A program made the position numbers and the translations under genes. From Bradyrhizobium iriomotense (GTDB lineage Bacteria > Pseudomonadota > Alphaproteobacteria > Rhizobiales > Xanthobacteraceae), in contig NZ_BSOW01000019.1 in the NCBI RefSeq assembly GCF_030160715.1, positions 113,390 through 177,389 of the forward strand: a stretch of DNA of 64,000 nucleotides, given 5' to 3'. Under the pieces are notes generated by a model that ran no database searches, was not told the DNA's origin, and worked only from the letters and a program-made list of their open reading frames with translations. Every line of letters begins with the position of its first letter. Position 1 is the first letter of the stretch. Positions 46,533 through 55,438 of this stretch are shown here, piece after piece.

Positions 46533-48113
46533 TCAGGCGACCAGCACCGCTGCTGAATCGGCAGAGATCGACCGGCGCGTTTTGAGGAGCTCGATAAATT
46601 TGGCAAAGGGCAAGGGGGCTGCAACCAGATAGCCTTGGCCTTCCTCGACGCCGCAGGAGATCAGCGCGCGGACCTGCTCGTCGGTCTCGATGCCTTCGGC
46701 GATCACCGTCATGTGCAGGTCGCGCGCGAGCTCGACGAGCATCTCGACGATGGTCGTGGTCGACGCATCCACCGTGATGGTGTCGACGAAGAACTTGTCG
46801 ATCTTGATGGTGTTGGCGCCCAATCCCTTCAGCCGCGACAGGCCACTGTGGCCGACGCCGACGTCGTCGATGGCCACGCGGAAGCCATAGTCGCGCAGCT
46901 CGCGCACCACGGACGCCGCACGCGCGAGATCGTCGAGCTCTTCGCGTTCGGTTACCTCGACTACGATCTGCCGCGCCGAGACCTTTGCGGCCAGCACTGT
47001 GCTGCGCAACGTCTCGACGAAACCGGCACTCAAGAGGTGCTTTGGTACGACGTTGAGTGACAGCTTGAAGTCCTTGTCCGCCTTCAGGTGCGGCTGCAGG
47101 TCGGCAAGCGCGCTGCCCAGGATCTGCCAGGTCATGCCCTGGATGCGCCCGCTGGATTCGGCCAGCGGGATGAAATTCATCGGCGGCACCACCGAGCCGT
47201 CCTCGCGCAGCCAGCGCGCCAGGATCTCGCAACCGATGATCCGGCCCGTGCGCAGCGCGAAGATCGGTTGGAAATACGGCTTGAACTCGCCGCGCGCGAG
47301 GCCACGGTCGAGATCCGCGACCGGACCCTCCATGCGCCGGCTCCTGGACAACAAGATGCCGAAGAGGATGCCGAGCGCGAGAGCGAGCGCCATCGCGGGC
47401 CAATAGACTTCAGAATTCCACGTCGCCAGCACCGCGCGTTCGACGCGAATGGTGGTGCGAAGCGGATAGCGCGCCGAGCTCTTGTCGAAATCGGTGGCCT
47501 CGCGTAGCGCCTTGTCGGCGTCGAGCATGAACGCCCCTAGCTTCTCACCATTGCTCAGCGCGAGCAGCACCTCGCTGTGCGCGCGCAGTTCGGCCGGCAT
47601 GATGTCGAATAGGCTCGAATTGACACCGAGGATCGCGACCAGCGCCTTCCTGTGGTCGATGTCCCGGAGCACGCCGAGGGCGTCACCGCCGAACTGCTCG
47701 ACCCGGAACAGGAGCAGTCCCGTATCGCGTGATCCCTGCATGTCTGCGCGGTGGACCCAGCCCTTGTCGAATTCCAGCGTCTCCGAATAGGCCGAACAGA
47801 TCACCGAGCCGTCGGCATTGACGAGGCGGACGTCCTTGACCGTGGAACGCTGGTAGACGTGGAGGCGGATCGCCTGGAGCGAAGCGGGGCTGCAATCGGC
47901 AAGTCCGCGGCCCGCGAGCTCGTCGAGGCTAGCAGCGGCAAAGTCGATCGCGAACTCGGAACGGCGCAGCACCACCCCGGTCAATTCGTCGAGCTGGCGC
48001 GCCTGCTGATGGCGGATGAAGCTCGTCGCGGCCAGGTGGCCAGCCAGACCAAAGAGCAGCGTGCTCGCGAACACGAGCGCGATGAGGGAGACGGGCGGCC
48101 GCGCTGGTTTCAT
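46533..48113 (-). CDS. CSS-motif EAL-domain c-di-GMP phosphodiesterase
   Basis: 526 residues. TM1 (about 8-30), a periplasmic CSS-motif domain (about 35-235) with LADCSPASLQ and VICSAYSETL, TM2 (about 236-256), then an EAL domain (about 265-510). The EAL core is present: CEILARW, VVEVTERE, AIDDVGVGHSG, NTIKIDKFF and IAEGIETDEQ. In E. coli relatives the two periplasmic Cys form a redox-controlled disulfide that gates hydrolysis of c-di-GMP. No GGDEF domain. Confidence 0.9.
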   Translation of the reverse strand: MKPARPPVSLIALVFASTLLFGLAGHLAATSFIRHQQARQLDELTGVVLRRSEFAIDFAAASLDELAGRGLADCSPASLQAIRLHVYQRSTVKDVRLVNADGSVICSAYSETLEFDKGWVHRADMQGSRDTGLLLFRVEQFGGDALGVLRDIDHRKALVAILGVNSSLFDIMPAELRAHSEVLLALSNGEKLGAFMLDADKALREATDFDKSSARYPLRTTIRVERAVLATWNSEVYWPAMALALALGILFGILLSRSRRMEGPVADLDRGLARGEFKPYFQPIFALRTGRIIGCEILARWLREDGSVVPPMNFIPLAESSGRIQGMTWQILGSALADLQPHLKADKDFKLSLNVVPKHLLSAGFVETLRSTVLAAKVSARQIVVEVTEREELDDLARAASVVRELRDYGFRVAIDDVGVGHSGLSRLKGLGANTIKIDKFFVDTITVDASTTTIVEMLVELARDLHMTVIAEGIETDEQVRALISCGVEEGQGYLVAAPLPFAKFIELLKTRRSISADSAAVLVA

Positions 48114-48267
48114 CCGGTCCGCGAGGGGTTAACAGAGGATGACTCCAATCCTACCCTCCGAGGCGCTAAGATAAGGTTTAAGCCGTCAGGGGCGGGCAAC
48201 AGCCAAAGGTTGAGATCGCCTGAATCGAGCGCTGGTCCGAAACAATTCCGGAACCTACCTGTCGGCC

Positions 48268-48441
48268 TCAGCTCTTCTTGACGGCCTTGGACTTGAGCGA
48301 CAGACCAAGCCGCAACGCCATGCGCTTGATCGCGTCGGGCGACCGTCCCATCTGCTTCGCGGCCTCTTCCAACGTAATTGAAGACTTGGCCAGCTCCATT
48401 AACCGGCGGTCTTCCTTGAACGACCAGGGCTTCCGGGCCAT
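48268..48441 (-). CDS. miniature SANT/Myb-like DNA-binding protein
   Basis: 57 residues from ATG 48441. Trp-based motif MARKPWSFKEDRRLMELAK, then ITLEEAAKQMGRSPDAIKRM, the two-helix plus recognition-helix pattern of a single SANT/Myb-like HTH, ending in a Lys-rich tail. A related protein is encoded at 54909-55088. AGAGG lies upstream. Likely binds DNA; targets unknown. Confidence 0.65.
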   Translation of the reverse strand: MARKPWSFKEDRRLMELAKSSITLEEAAKQMGRSPDAIKRMALRLGLSLKSKAVKKS

Positions 48442-48665
48442 GACGAAAACGATCCTCTCAGCGTCAACACAACGACAAAGCCGCCAAGCGACCCATGTTC
48501 GCTCGACGGCTTTGCTTGGGTGGGGCCGGGCCTTGGGGGAGCCCGGTGCTGAGATGGATAAGCGATTGGCGAAAACTCGCAACAAAGACCGCGCATTAAG
48601 CTAACTGCTCAACCTTACCGCGACGAAATCAGCGCGCGGAGCACCGTACAACCACGGGAGTTTCG

Positions 48666-49730
48666 CTAGGCAAGGCCGATCCGTGTGCGCTGATATCCGC
48701 GGTCGAGAATGTCCTGCCACCATTTGCGGTGATCGCAGAACCAGCCGACCGTCTTGGCAAGCCCGCTCTCGAAACTCTCTTCAGGACGCCAACCGAGCTC
48801 GCGCTCGATCTTGCTCGCGTCCATCGCATAGCGTCGATCGTGGCCGGGACGATCGGTGACGAAGCTGATCAAATTGCGCCGCGCGCCGGTAGGTCCTGGG
48901 GCAATTTCGTCGAGCAGATCGCAGATGCGCTCGACCACGTCCAGGTTGGTTCGTTCGCTGCGGCCGCCGACATTGTAGGTGTCGCCGGCCTTGCCATGCG
49001 CGAGCGTCAACGTCAGCGCTCTCGCGTGGTCCTCAACGAAAAGCCAGTCGCGGACATTCTTGCCGTCGCCGTAGACCGGCAGCGGCTCGCCTGCGAGACC
49101 GCCGATGATCATGTGCGGAATCAGCTTTTCCGGGAATTGATAGGGGCCGTAATTGTTCGAGCAGTTCGTCACCAGCGTGGGAAGCTCGTAGGTTTCCCGC
49201 CAGGCCCGCACGAGATGGTCCGACGAAGCCTTGCTCGCGGAGTAGGGCGAGTTCGGTGCATAAGCCATCGTTTCGCTGAACAGGCCCTCAGGGCCGAGCG
49301 AGCCGAACACCTCGTCGGTCGAGACATGCAGGAAACGAAATTGCGGGCGCTTCTGCGGCGTGAGGGTACGCCAATAGCGCAGCGCCTCCTGGAGCAGCGT
49401 GAAGGTGCCCACCACGTTGGTCTGGATGAATTCGGCCGGTCCTTCGATCGAGCGGTCGACATGGCTTTCCGCGGCCAAATTCATCACGGCGTCGGGTTGA
49501 TACTTGTCGAACAGCTCACGCAGGCCGGTGCCTTCGCAGATACACTGTTTCTCGAATGCGTAGCGCGGATGACCCGCGGCTCCCGGAAGCGAGTCGAGGT
49601 TGGCGGCGTAAGTCAGCTTGTCGATGTTGACGACGCGCGCGCCGGTCCCTCCCAGCAGAAGACGGATGACGGCCGAGCCGATGAAGCCCGCCCCGCCGGT
49701 CACGAAGATGGTGAGACCATCAAAGCGCAT
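48666..49730 (-). CDS. rfbB: dTDP-glucose 4,6-dehydratase
   Basis: 354 residues, short-chain dehydrogenase fold. NAD-binding FVTGGAGFIGSAVIR, catalytic YSASKASSDHLVRAW (Tyr-x-x-x-Lys), active-site Thr/Asp/Glu in HVSTDEVFGS, and NNYGPYQFPEKLIP typical of RmlB. Converts dTDP-glucose to dTDP-4-keto-6-deoxyglucose for deoxyhexose (for example rhamnose) synthesis. Third in the galE-rfbA-rfbB array; 11 bases after rfbA. Confidence 0.95.
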   Translation of the reverse strand: MRFDGLTIFVTGGAGFIGSAVIRLLLGGTGARVVNIDKLTYAANLDSLPGAAGHPRYAFEKQCICEGTGLRELFDKYQPDAVMNLAAESHVDRSIEGPAEFIQTNVVGTFTLLQEALRYWRTLTPQKRPQFRFLHVSTDEVFGSLGPEGLFSETMAYAPNSPYSASKASSDHLVRAWRETYELPTLVTNCSNNYGPYQFPEKLIPHMIIGGLAGEPLPVYGDGKNVRDWLFVEDHARALTLTLAHGKAGDTYNVGGRSERTNLDVVERICDLLDEIAPGPTGARRNLISFVTDRPGHDRRYAMDASKIERELGWRPEESFESGLAKTVGWFCDHRKWWQDILDRGYQRTRIGLA

Positions 49731-49741
49731 GCAGTCCCTGC

Positions 49742-50632
49742 TCAGGAGCTGCCCGCCTCGTGCCTGAATGAGCGGTAGACTGACAGCAAATATTCGCCAT
49801 AGCTGCTCTTGGCATTCTTTTGCGCCAGCTTCTCGAAAGCATCAAGGGAGATGTAGCCCTTTCGCAGCGCAATTTCCTCGGGGCAGGCGATGCGCAGCCC
49901 CTGGCGCTGCTCCAGAATCTGCACGAAATGGCTGGCCTCGACCAGCGAGGAATGCGTGCCGGTATCGAGCCAGGCAATACCGCGGCCGAACAATTGCACG
50001 ACCAGATCGCCGCGTTCCAGATAGACCCTGTTGACGTCGGTAATCTCAAGCTCGCCGCGCGCAGACGGCGTGATGCCGGCCGCGATGTCGAGGACGTCGT
50101 TGTCATAGATATAGAGACCGGTGACGGCGACGTTGGACCTCGGTTTTGCCGGCTTCTCTTCGATGGAGAGCGCGCGACCGTTGCTGTCGAGCTCGACAAC
50201 GCCATATTGCTCCGGCGTATTGACCGTGTAGCCGAAGATCGTGGCGCCACGCGTGCGCATGACGGCCTGGCTCAGCATCTCGGGAAGACGGTTGCCATAG
50301 AAGATGTTGTCGCCGAGCACCAGCGCGACGGAATCCCCGCCCACGAACTCACGCCCGACGATGAAGGCATCCGCCAGACCCCGCGGATGCTCCTGGAACG
50401 CATAGGAAAACTTAAGGCCGATCGCGGATCCATCGCCGAGGAGGCGCTGAAACAGCGGCTGGTCCTGAGGCGTCGTGATGATCAGAATGTCGCGGATGCC
50501 GGCGAACATCAGGGTCGACAGCGGATAGTAGATCATCGGCTTGTCGAATACGGGCAAGAGCTGCTTCGACACGACGGCGGTCACCGGATAGAGCCGGGAG
50601 CCGGTTCCACCTGCCAGGATGATGCCCTTCAT
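49742..50632 (-). CDS. rfbA: glucose-1-phosphate thymidylyltransferase
   Basis: 296 residues. Nucleotidyltransferase with the N-terminal GGTGSRLYPVTAVVSKQLLP signature, LVLGDNIFYG metal site, and GTHSSLVEASHFV typical of RmlA. Makes dTDP-glucose, substrate of the RfbB encoded just downstream. Start ATG 50632 begins the conserved MKGIILAGG; GAGGG is upstream. No rfbC or rfbD is present in this window. Confidence 0.95.
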   Translation of the reverse strand: MKGIILAGGTGSRLYPVTAVVSKQLLPVFDKPMIYYPLSTLMFAGIRDILIITTPQDQPLFQRLLGDGSAIGLKFSYAFQEHPRGLADAFIVGREFVGGDSVALVLGDNIFYGNRLPEMLSQAVMRTRGATIFGYTVNTPEQYGVVELDSNGRALSIEEKPAKPRSNVAVTGLYIYDNDVLDIAAGITPSARGELEITDVNRVYLERGDLVVQLFGRGIAWLDTGTHSSLVEASHFVQILEQRQGLRIACPEEIALRKGYISLDAFEKLAQKNAKSSYGEYLLSVYRSFRHEAGSS

Positions 50633-50739
50633 GTGCCCTCGGAACGCTGCTCCGCCCTTGATACGCGATGGCTGGACGCGTGCAAGCCGGTTCTTAAACC
50701 CGCGATGGGGGTCGCGTGATCGGCCCGTCATTCCGACAT

Positions 50740-51735
50740 TCAGCTCCGCTTCAGTGGGTGCGCCGTCTGGTGCCAAGCCCAGGCCGTGCGGATGATCGTG
50801 GGCAGGTCGGAATAGCGCGGCTTAAAGCCCAGAACGTCGCGAGCTGCGGAGGGATCGGCGACAAGATAGGTCGGGTCGCCCGGCCGCCGTGGCCTCACGA
50901 CGCGGGGGACCTCCCGCCCGGTCTCCTGCCTGATCGCGGACAGGATCTCCCGCACCGAGAAGCCTGCGCCGGTGCCGAGATTGAAGCTGCCGCCGGCATG
51001 TCCGTCGAGCAGCAGCCTCAAGGCAGCGACATGCGCGGCGGCAAGATCAGTGACGTGGATATAGTCGCGAATTGCGGTGCCGTCGGGCGTGTCGTAGTCG
51101 TCGCCGAAGACGGCGAAGTCGCCGACATGGCCCTGCAGCGCCATCATGGCGCGCGGGATGAGATGCGTCTCGTTGTCACGCAGCTCGCCGATGCCACCGG
51201 CGGGATCTGCCCCGCTGGCATTGAAGTAGCGCAGGCAAAACGCGCCGAAGCCATAAGCCGAGCGGTAGTCGGCGAGCATGCGCTCGATCATCCATTTCGA
51301 CGCGCCGTAGGGGTTGATCGGTACGCAGGTGAAATTCTCCGGCAGCGCCTTGCTATCGGCGTTGCCGTAGACCGCTCCGGTGGAGGAGAATACGATGCGA
51401 TGGCAGCCGGCGTTGTGCATGGCCTTCAACAGCGACAGTGTGCCCTGCACATTGTTGATGTAGTACTTCTGCGGATCGGCGACGGACTCGCCAACGAGGC
51501 TCGCGGCGGCGAAATGCATCACGGCGGAAATGGTCTGATCGGCGAAGGCCCTCGCAAGCGTTGCCTCGTCCAGGAGGTCGCCGGTGATGAGCGGGCTAGA
51601 TAGGAAGCGGCGATGGCCGGTGGAGAGATTGTCGTAGACGATCGGCTGATAGCCGGCCGCAGCCAGCGCGCGGCAGGCGTGCGAGCCGATATAGCCGGCG
51701 CCTCCTGTAACGAGGACAGTCGGTCGGTTGGTCAT
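50740..51735 (-). CDS. galE: UDP-glucose 4-epimerase
   Basis: 331 residues. VLVTGGAGYIGSHACRAL Rossmann motif, catalytic Ser in SSTGAVYG, YGASKWMIE (Tyr-x-x-x-Lys), and CLRYFNASGADP and IRDYIHVTDLA characteristic of GalE. Interconverts UDP-glucose and UDP-galactose, supplying galactose units for the exopolysaccharide genes downstream in the window. Upstream-most gene of the set with rfbA and rfbB; separated from rfbA by 107 bases. Confidence 0.95.
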   Translation of the reverse strand: MTNRPTVLVTGGAGYIGSHACRALAAAGYQPIVYDNLSTGHRRFLSSPLITGDLLDEATLARAFADQTISAVMHFAAASLVGESVADPQKYYINNVQGTLSLLKAMHNAGCHRIVFSSTGAVYGNADSKALPENFTCVPINPYGASKWMIERMLADYRSAYGFGAFCLRYFNASGADPAGGIGELRDNETHLIPRAMMALQGHVGDFAVFGDDYDTPDGTAIRDYIHVTDLAAAHVAALRLLLDGHAGGSFNLGTGAGFSVREILSAIRQETGREVPRVVRPRRPGDPTYLVADPSAARDVLGFKPRYSDLPTIIRTAWAWHQTAHPLKRS

Positions 51736-51929
51736 TTCGTCTCCGCGGCTTGGCAGGGGCTCAGTCCGGGCCATTGATAGTGCGCACCGACCGCGGTGGT
51801 CAAATCGGTCCGGTCCATTAGCCTTAATCGTCATCGACTGGAACGGTCGGCGTCGTCTCACCCGCCTAGTGACGCTAAATTGATAACGAGCTAAGTTGAC
51901 GAGATGTTTTGGACCGCGGGCCGCGATCG

Positions 51930-52367
51930 ATGGCGCAAAAACGAGCTCATTGTGGCGTGATAATGCTCATGCTGGTGACGCTCGCCGGCGGCGGAGAGGG
52001 GCTGGCTGGCGATCAGCCCGCATCGCCGGGAGCTTCGACATCGGAAATATCTCCATCGGCCGATGCGGTGGACGCCCAGAGTGTGCTATCGCCGGACAGC
52101 CTTATGTCCCGCGAGGACTGGAAGCGCCGCATTGCCGACGCGCGCAAGCGCGCGGATCAGGCGCGATTGGACTGGAAGCTGCAGGCGCCGTTGCGGGCAG
52201 CGATCCCGCCCGATCCGCCCGAAAAAATCGCGACCCAGCGCGTGCTCAACGACGATACGCTTCGACCAGGGGATGTCGTGTCGACGGATAAAGGGCTCTT
52301 CATCTTCCGCGGCAGGTCTGGTCCGGACGGCGAGACGCCGGAGTTCGTCCCGATGACTCCGCGCTGA
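51930..52367 (+). CDS. secreted protein, function unknown
   Basis: 145 residues from ATG 51930. N-terminal hydrophobic signal (GVIMLMLVTLAGGGEGLAG). The mature part begins with a Ser/Ala/Pro-rich linker, a charged helix (SREDWKRRIADARKRADQAR), then LNDDTLRPGDVVSTDKGLFIFRG, a short beta segment. No family recognised. Divergent from galE. Confidence 0.55.
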   Translation: MAQKRAHCGVIMLMLVTLAGGGEGLAGDQPASPGASTSEISPSADAVDAQSVLSPDSLMSREDWKRRIADARKRADQARLDWKLQAPLRAAIPPDPPEKIATQRVLNDDTLRPGDVVSTDKGLFIFRGRSGPDGETPEFVPMTPR

Positions 52368-52551
52368 TAAGCGTAGGAGTTCTCATCGCCTTGCGTGCGG
52401 TGAGAGCGCGACAATCGATTCACACCGAACTAGTTCCCGCGACAAGTCAGATTGAACATCAAATCTAATTGCGCACAAACCGCGCATTGAATCCTGTTGC
52501 ATTGTTTGTGCGAGACACCTTGCGTCACGAGATCGACGAATTCGGTCTGCT

Positions 52552-52740
52552 ATGTCTTTCGCAAACAACAACGCGAACACTGACATGCTGCAGAGAGCTC
52601 TAACTGCATTGCCGCTTGCAAAGATCAGAGAGCGGGCATTTGAAGGCGCATTTTTCAGCGTGACGCTAATTGCGATGGCAGGCTGGGTCTATTTCATCAC
52701 GCTGTTGCTGGTGAAGTTGTTCCTCTGGTTCCTTGGTTGA
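52552..52740 (+). CDS. small one-TM protein
   Basis: 62 residues. Charged N-terminus with LQRALTALPLAKIRERAFEG, then one strong TM helix (FFSVTLIAMAGWVYFITLLL) and a short tail. No clear ribosome site. Composition and the organised helix make it a plausible real microprotein. Function unknown. Confidence 0.45.
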   Translation: MSFANNNANTDMLQRALTALPLAKIRERAFEGAFFSVTLIAMAGWVYFITLLLVKLFLWFLG

Positions 52741-52907
52741 TGAAAACCCAAGTTCACTTCGCGAGCAGATGCTGCCCAAAAAATCTCGGGCATGGCGAGG
52801 AATTCAGCGACGTTCATCATGATGTCGTCACAACTGGACGATGAGAATAGCGCCAATGAACAGGGCATCCGGGGAGATCGAAACGTTCCGCAAATGGAAA
52901 GATTGCG

Positions 52908-53081
52908 ATGGCGCCCGTGCTGATGCTGCTCTTGATCTTCTTCGCTGGTTTCGGTCTTGGTTACGCGATGCGCGCGTGGCGGTCGCGCAAGCGTCGTGAG
53001 CGCCGGCGGCTGTACGCCCCTTATGATCCCACCCGCTCTCAGCCGGCTGCGTCTCTGACCAGCACCCGACGGGCATTCTAA
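52908..53081 (+). CDS. small one-TM protein
   Basis: 57 residues: a TM helix MLLLIFFAGFGLGYAMRAW, then a very basic stretch RSRKRRERRRLYAPYDPTR and a Ser/Thr tail. The stop is TAA at 53079-53081. GGAAAG lies six bases upstream of ATG 52908. The topology (N-out TM with basic cytoplasmic tail) is reasonable. Function unknown. Confidence 0.55.
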   Translation: MAPVLMLLLIFFAGFGLGYAMRAWRSRKRRERRRLYAPYDPTRSQPAASLTSTRRAF

Positions 53082-53254
53082 GGAATTACAACCTAAGTGT
53101 AGGAGTCGTGTATCCGACGATCAACGGGAGTAACCATGTCTGGTTAGGTTAAGCCATATCCGCCGTTGCTCGGGCGGCACTCGGTAGCTAGGTTGCGCAC
53201 GAATTTTGCAAAACAAATGATTGCCGTTCGTGTTGCGTTGATTGGGGGTGCTTG

Positions 53255-53380
53255 ATGATCTGGCTGATTGCTCTGATCGTGCCGCTGGTGGCTGCTCCCC
53301 TTTTTGTCAGGGCCTATAGTCGACGTCTCGACGCGTTGGCCGGTCCCTGGATCGTCAAGCAGGGGGCGCGCCGTGACTAG
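53255..53380 (+). CDS. 41-residue membrane microprotein overlapping the next gene
   Basis: One TM helix (MIWLIALIVPLVAAPLFV) followed by RAYSRRLDALAGPWIVKQG. GGGGGTG lies four to eight bases upstream of ATG 53255. Its end overlaps the GTG start of the following gene by eight bases, supporting translational coupling. Function unknown. Confidence 0.5.
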   Translation: MIWLIALIVPLVAAPLFVRAYSRRLDALAGPWIVKQGARRD

Positions 53381-53657
53381 CTTGAAGAACAACGCTCCAC
53401 GCCGGTATTTTGTCGATGAGGTGGGACGACGCGTCTTGATCGGCCTGACGCACGAGGAGACCTTTGAATTCGAGCGTCTGGACGGCCAGGCGGCCCTCCC
53501 TCAGGAAGGGGGGCAGGCCGCGCATGATGACAGAGGCCTGTGGGTAGCGGGCGACGAAGCGCGCTGGCGGGAACTCTATGCCAAGCACGAAGGCGCCTGG
53601 AAGGCCTGGATGGCGCAAAGCCGGGCAGATCAGGGCGGCAGCTTTAGCCTTTATTAA
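53373..53657 (+). CDS. hypothetical protein coupled to upstream microprotein
   Basis: 94 residues from GTG 53373 with AGGGGG upstream. RRYFVDEVGRRVLIGLTHEE begins a short beta/alpha protein with Trp-rich C-terminal helix (ARWRELYAKHEGAWKAWMAQ). No family recognised. Overlap with the microprotein stop suggests one transcript; the next gene begins 51 bases downstream. Confidence 0.6.
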   Translation: MTSLKNNAPRRYFVDEVGRRVLIGLTHEETFEFERLDGQAALPQEGGQAAHDDRGLWVAGDEARWRELYAKHEGAWKAWMAQSRADQGGSFSLY

Positions 53658-53708
53658 CCATGCCGGACCCATTTTCTGGTCTGGCGCCTCAAACCGGAAA
53701 AGGCACGC

Positions 53709-54128
53709 ATGTTCCAGCTGTTCTTGCGGGCTCGTACCCACAGTTTCCTGAGAGATCGCCTGGGCGGCGAGCAGGTGTTCCGCGCGCGTTCACCCGAGCG
53801 GGATGCGGAGACCGACCGGACGCGTATCGAAGCCATCATGGACGCCATCGAAAACGCCTTGCAGGCGGCCGAACGCGAGCAGGAGGGCCTGAACCGCCGG
53901 GTCGAGGACGTGCTGGCGCGCGCCGCGGTGACCATCGGTAATGGCGATGACGAGTATCTCGAGCGCGAGGCGCTGGACAGCCACCACCAGGATCTGTTCG
54001 ACAAAGAGATCCAGAACGGCCAGCGCAGGCTCAAGGAGCTCGGCTCCTCGATTGCGCATTTCAAGTTCTTGAAGGCGGCGATGCTGAGCCGGTTTCCAGA
54101 ATATAGGGGGGATAGACTGGTTCGTTAG
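53709..54128 (+). CDS. coiled-coil protein, function unknown (source of a decayed duplicate)
   Basis: 139 residues, mostly helical: TRIEAIMDAIENALQAAERE and LNRRVEDVLARAAVTIGNGD, then LFDKEIQNGQRRLKELGSS. Soluble, no signal. A degraded copy of its last two thirds lies at 54491-54763. ATG 53709 is reasonable. Downstream, on the opposite strand, a 36-residue membrane microprotein is encoded 10 bases after its stop. Confidence 0.65.
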   Translation: MFQLFLRARTHSFLRDRLGGEQVFRARSPERDAETDRTRIEAIMDAIENALQAAEREQEGLNRRVEDVLARAAVTIGNGDDEYLEREALDSHHQDLFDKEIQNGQRRLKELGSSIAHFKFLKAAMLSRFPEYRGDRLVR

Positions 54129-54138
54129 TCGCCCGAAC

Positions 54139-54249
54139 TCACGCTTCGTCAATCCACTGGGCCAAGAGGTGTCTTAGCAGCAGATAGTCAGCCAAGATCG
54201 TTGCCGCAGCTATGACTAACACGCACAAAGCGGATTGAACTGCTAACAT
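54139..54249 (-). CDS. 36-residue membrane microprotein, paralogue A
   Basis: Frame from ATG 54249 to TGA at 54139-54141. Starts MLAVQSALCV, has one TM helix, and ends RHLLAQWIDEA. It aligns without gaps to the 36-residue product at 55439-55549, sharing 17 residues including Q-S, C9, Y22, L24-L25, H27 and the terminal QWIDE. GGGG lies 3 bases upstream. Equal length and conserved ends argue it is real. Function unknown. Confidence 0.55.
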   Translation of the reverse strand: MLAVQSALCVLVIAAATILADYLLLRHLLAQWIDEA

Positions 54250-54490
54250 TTGCTTTGCCCCAAACGCTGTGAGGCTAACGTGCGCGTCTAGCTCAAGACC
54301 AAGTCACCGTCGCAGTGGGCTCGAGCAGCCGCACTCGAAAGCTGTGCATCGATATCTCAAGCTAGCCAAACAGCTTTTGGACCTGCCGCGAGCAACTGTT
54401 CGGCCGGCTAATTCTTAATTTCGGCAGTATCGACCGAGGCTGTTCGGTACTCAAGGACCCCTTCAGAGTACCTCGGATTCGGTATCCGCG

Positions 54491-54763
54491 CGCATCGAAG
54501 CGATCATGGACGCGATCGAAGCGCCTTGCAGGCGGCGGAGCGGGATCAATCAGGCCTGAACCGCCGGTCGAGGATGTGATGGCAGGCTGCGGTGCCCTTC
54601 GCTAACGGAAATGACGAATACCGCGAGCGCGAGGCCGGACAATCATCATCAGGATCTGTTCGTACAAGGGGAAAACCGGAATGGCCAGCGCAGGCAAGGA
54701 GCCCAGCTCCTCGATTGCGCATTTCAAGTTTTTGAAGGCGGCAACGCTGAGCTGGTCTCCGGA
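54491..54763 (+). pseudogene. decayed duplicate of the coiled-coil gene at 53709-54128
   Basis: Nucleotide similarity to 53814-54100 is obvious: cgcatcgaagcgatcatgg at the start, ccttgcaggcggcggagcg, caggatctgttcg, and gctcctcgattgcgcatttc near the end, all in the same order. Several small indels and in-frame stops break the reading frame (for example the gcgatcgaagcgccttgc deletion). The intact copy is 680 bases upstream. Confidence 0.85.
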
Positions 54764-54908
54764 GTGAAGGCACAGCAGCAACTAGGTATCGATAGGCGAA
54801 TGCATTCTTATCGAGCAATCAATTGCCTCGAAACATCTTTGCATTCCGTTGAATGCTGAGATGGCGACCTTAGTCCAGCGGCGATGTCGCCTGACTTTAG
54901 GAGGCGAA

Positions 54909-55088
54909 TTAAGGACGGCGTTCCTTTTGTCGAGGAGATTTCCTGAGCTGTGCTAGGCGTACGGAGATGGACCGTTCGGAGCGCTGCAATTTAGCAGCAA
55001 TCAACCGCGGTGGATCTCCCGCTGCATCGAGCTTGAGCAGCTCCGCTTTTTGATCTTCGGTCCAACGCGTACTCTTGTTGCGCGCCAT
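54909..55088 (-). CDS. miniature SANT/Myb-like DNA-binding protein, second copy
   Basis: 59 residues from ATG 55088 to TAA at 54909-54911. MARNKSTRWTEDQKAELLKL, then PPRLIAAKLQRSERSISVRL and a basic tail. It has the same Met-Ala-Arg start and W-[ST]-x-E-D pattern, with a similar third helix, as the protein at 48268-48441. Product and DNA targets unknown. Probably real given the conserved domain pattern. Confidence 0.6.
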   Translation of the reverse strand: MARNKSTRWTEDQKAELLKLDAAGDPPRLIAAKLQRSERSISVRLAQLRKSPRQKERRP

Positions 55089-55438
55089 TGGCGCCGCCTT
55101 CGGCAGATTTCGTGGAAAAGGACTAAGCCCCGGTAGCGCACGAAGTTCCGATCGCCTTGGTCCACGCAGTGCCTAAGAGCGCACACTTGCCCTGAGAGTG
55201 AGCACCCGAAGGACGCCCAACTCCACCTAACGCATCGAGACGAGCTAACAGCAAGCGTGCGCGAGCGGCCGACCACGCCGGTGAAATTGAGTTTCGCGCG
55301 TCATTCCCCGCCGCATGGCTACGGTGATGTTGCGGAGGATCTGCTTGAGTTGAGGGCCGAGCCGCGCATCGACAGGCCGGAGCCTTGCGATCCATTGGTT
55401 GAGCTGTGGGGGCCGCTACCCAAACACGGTTGCGACGG
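55089..55438. other. 350-base intergenic region without a convincing gene
   Basis: A 61-codon frame at 55257-55442 exists on the + strand but shows no domain, and its 3' end overlaps the second microprotein by four bases. Composition is mixed, with patches reminiscent of decayed coding sequence. Read as degraded sequence between the SANT-like gene and the microprotein. Confidence 0.35.

Noticed and set aside
54250..54490. Possible remnant of a small helical protein (a VHRYLKLAKQLLDLP-like stretch)
   Set aside because: Only about 20 codons look coding and stops surround them; too little to call a pseudogene.
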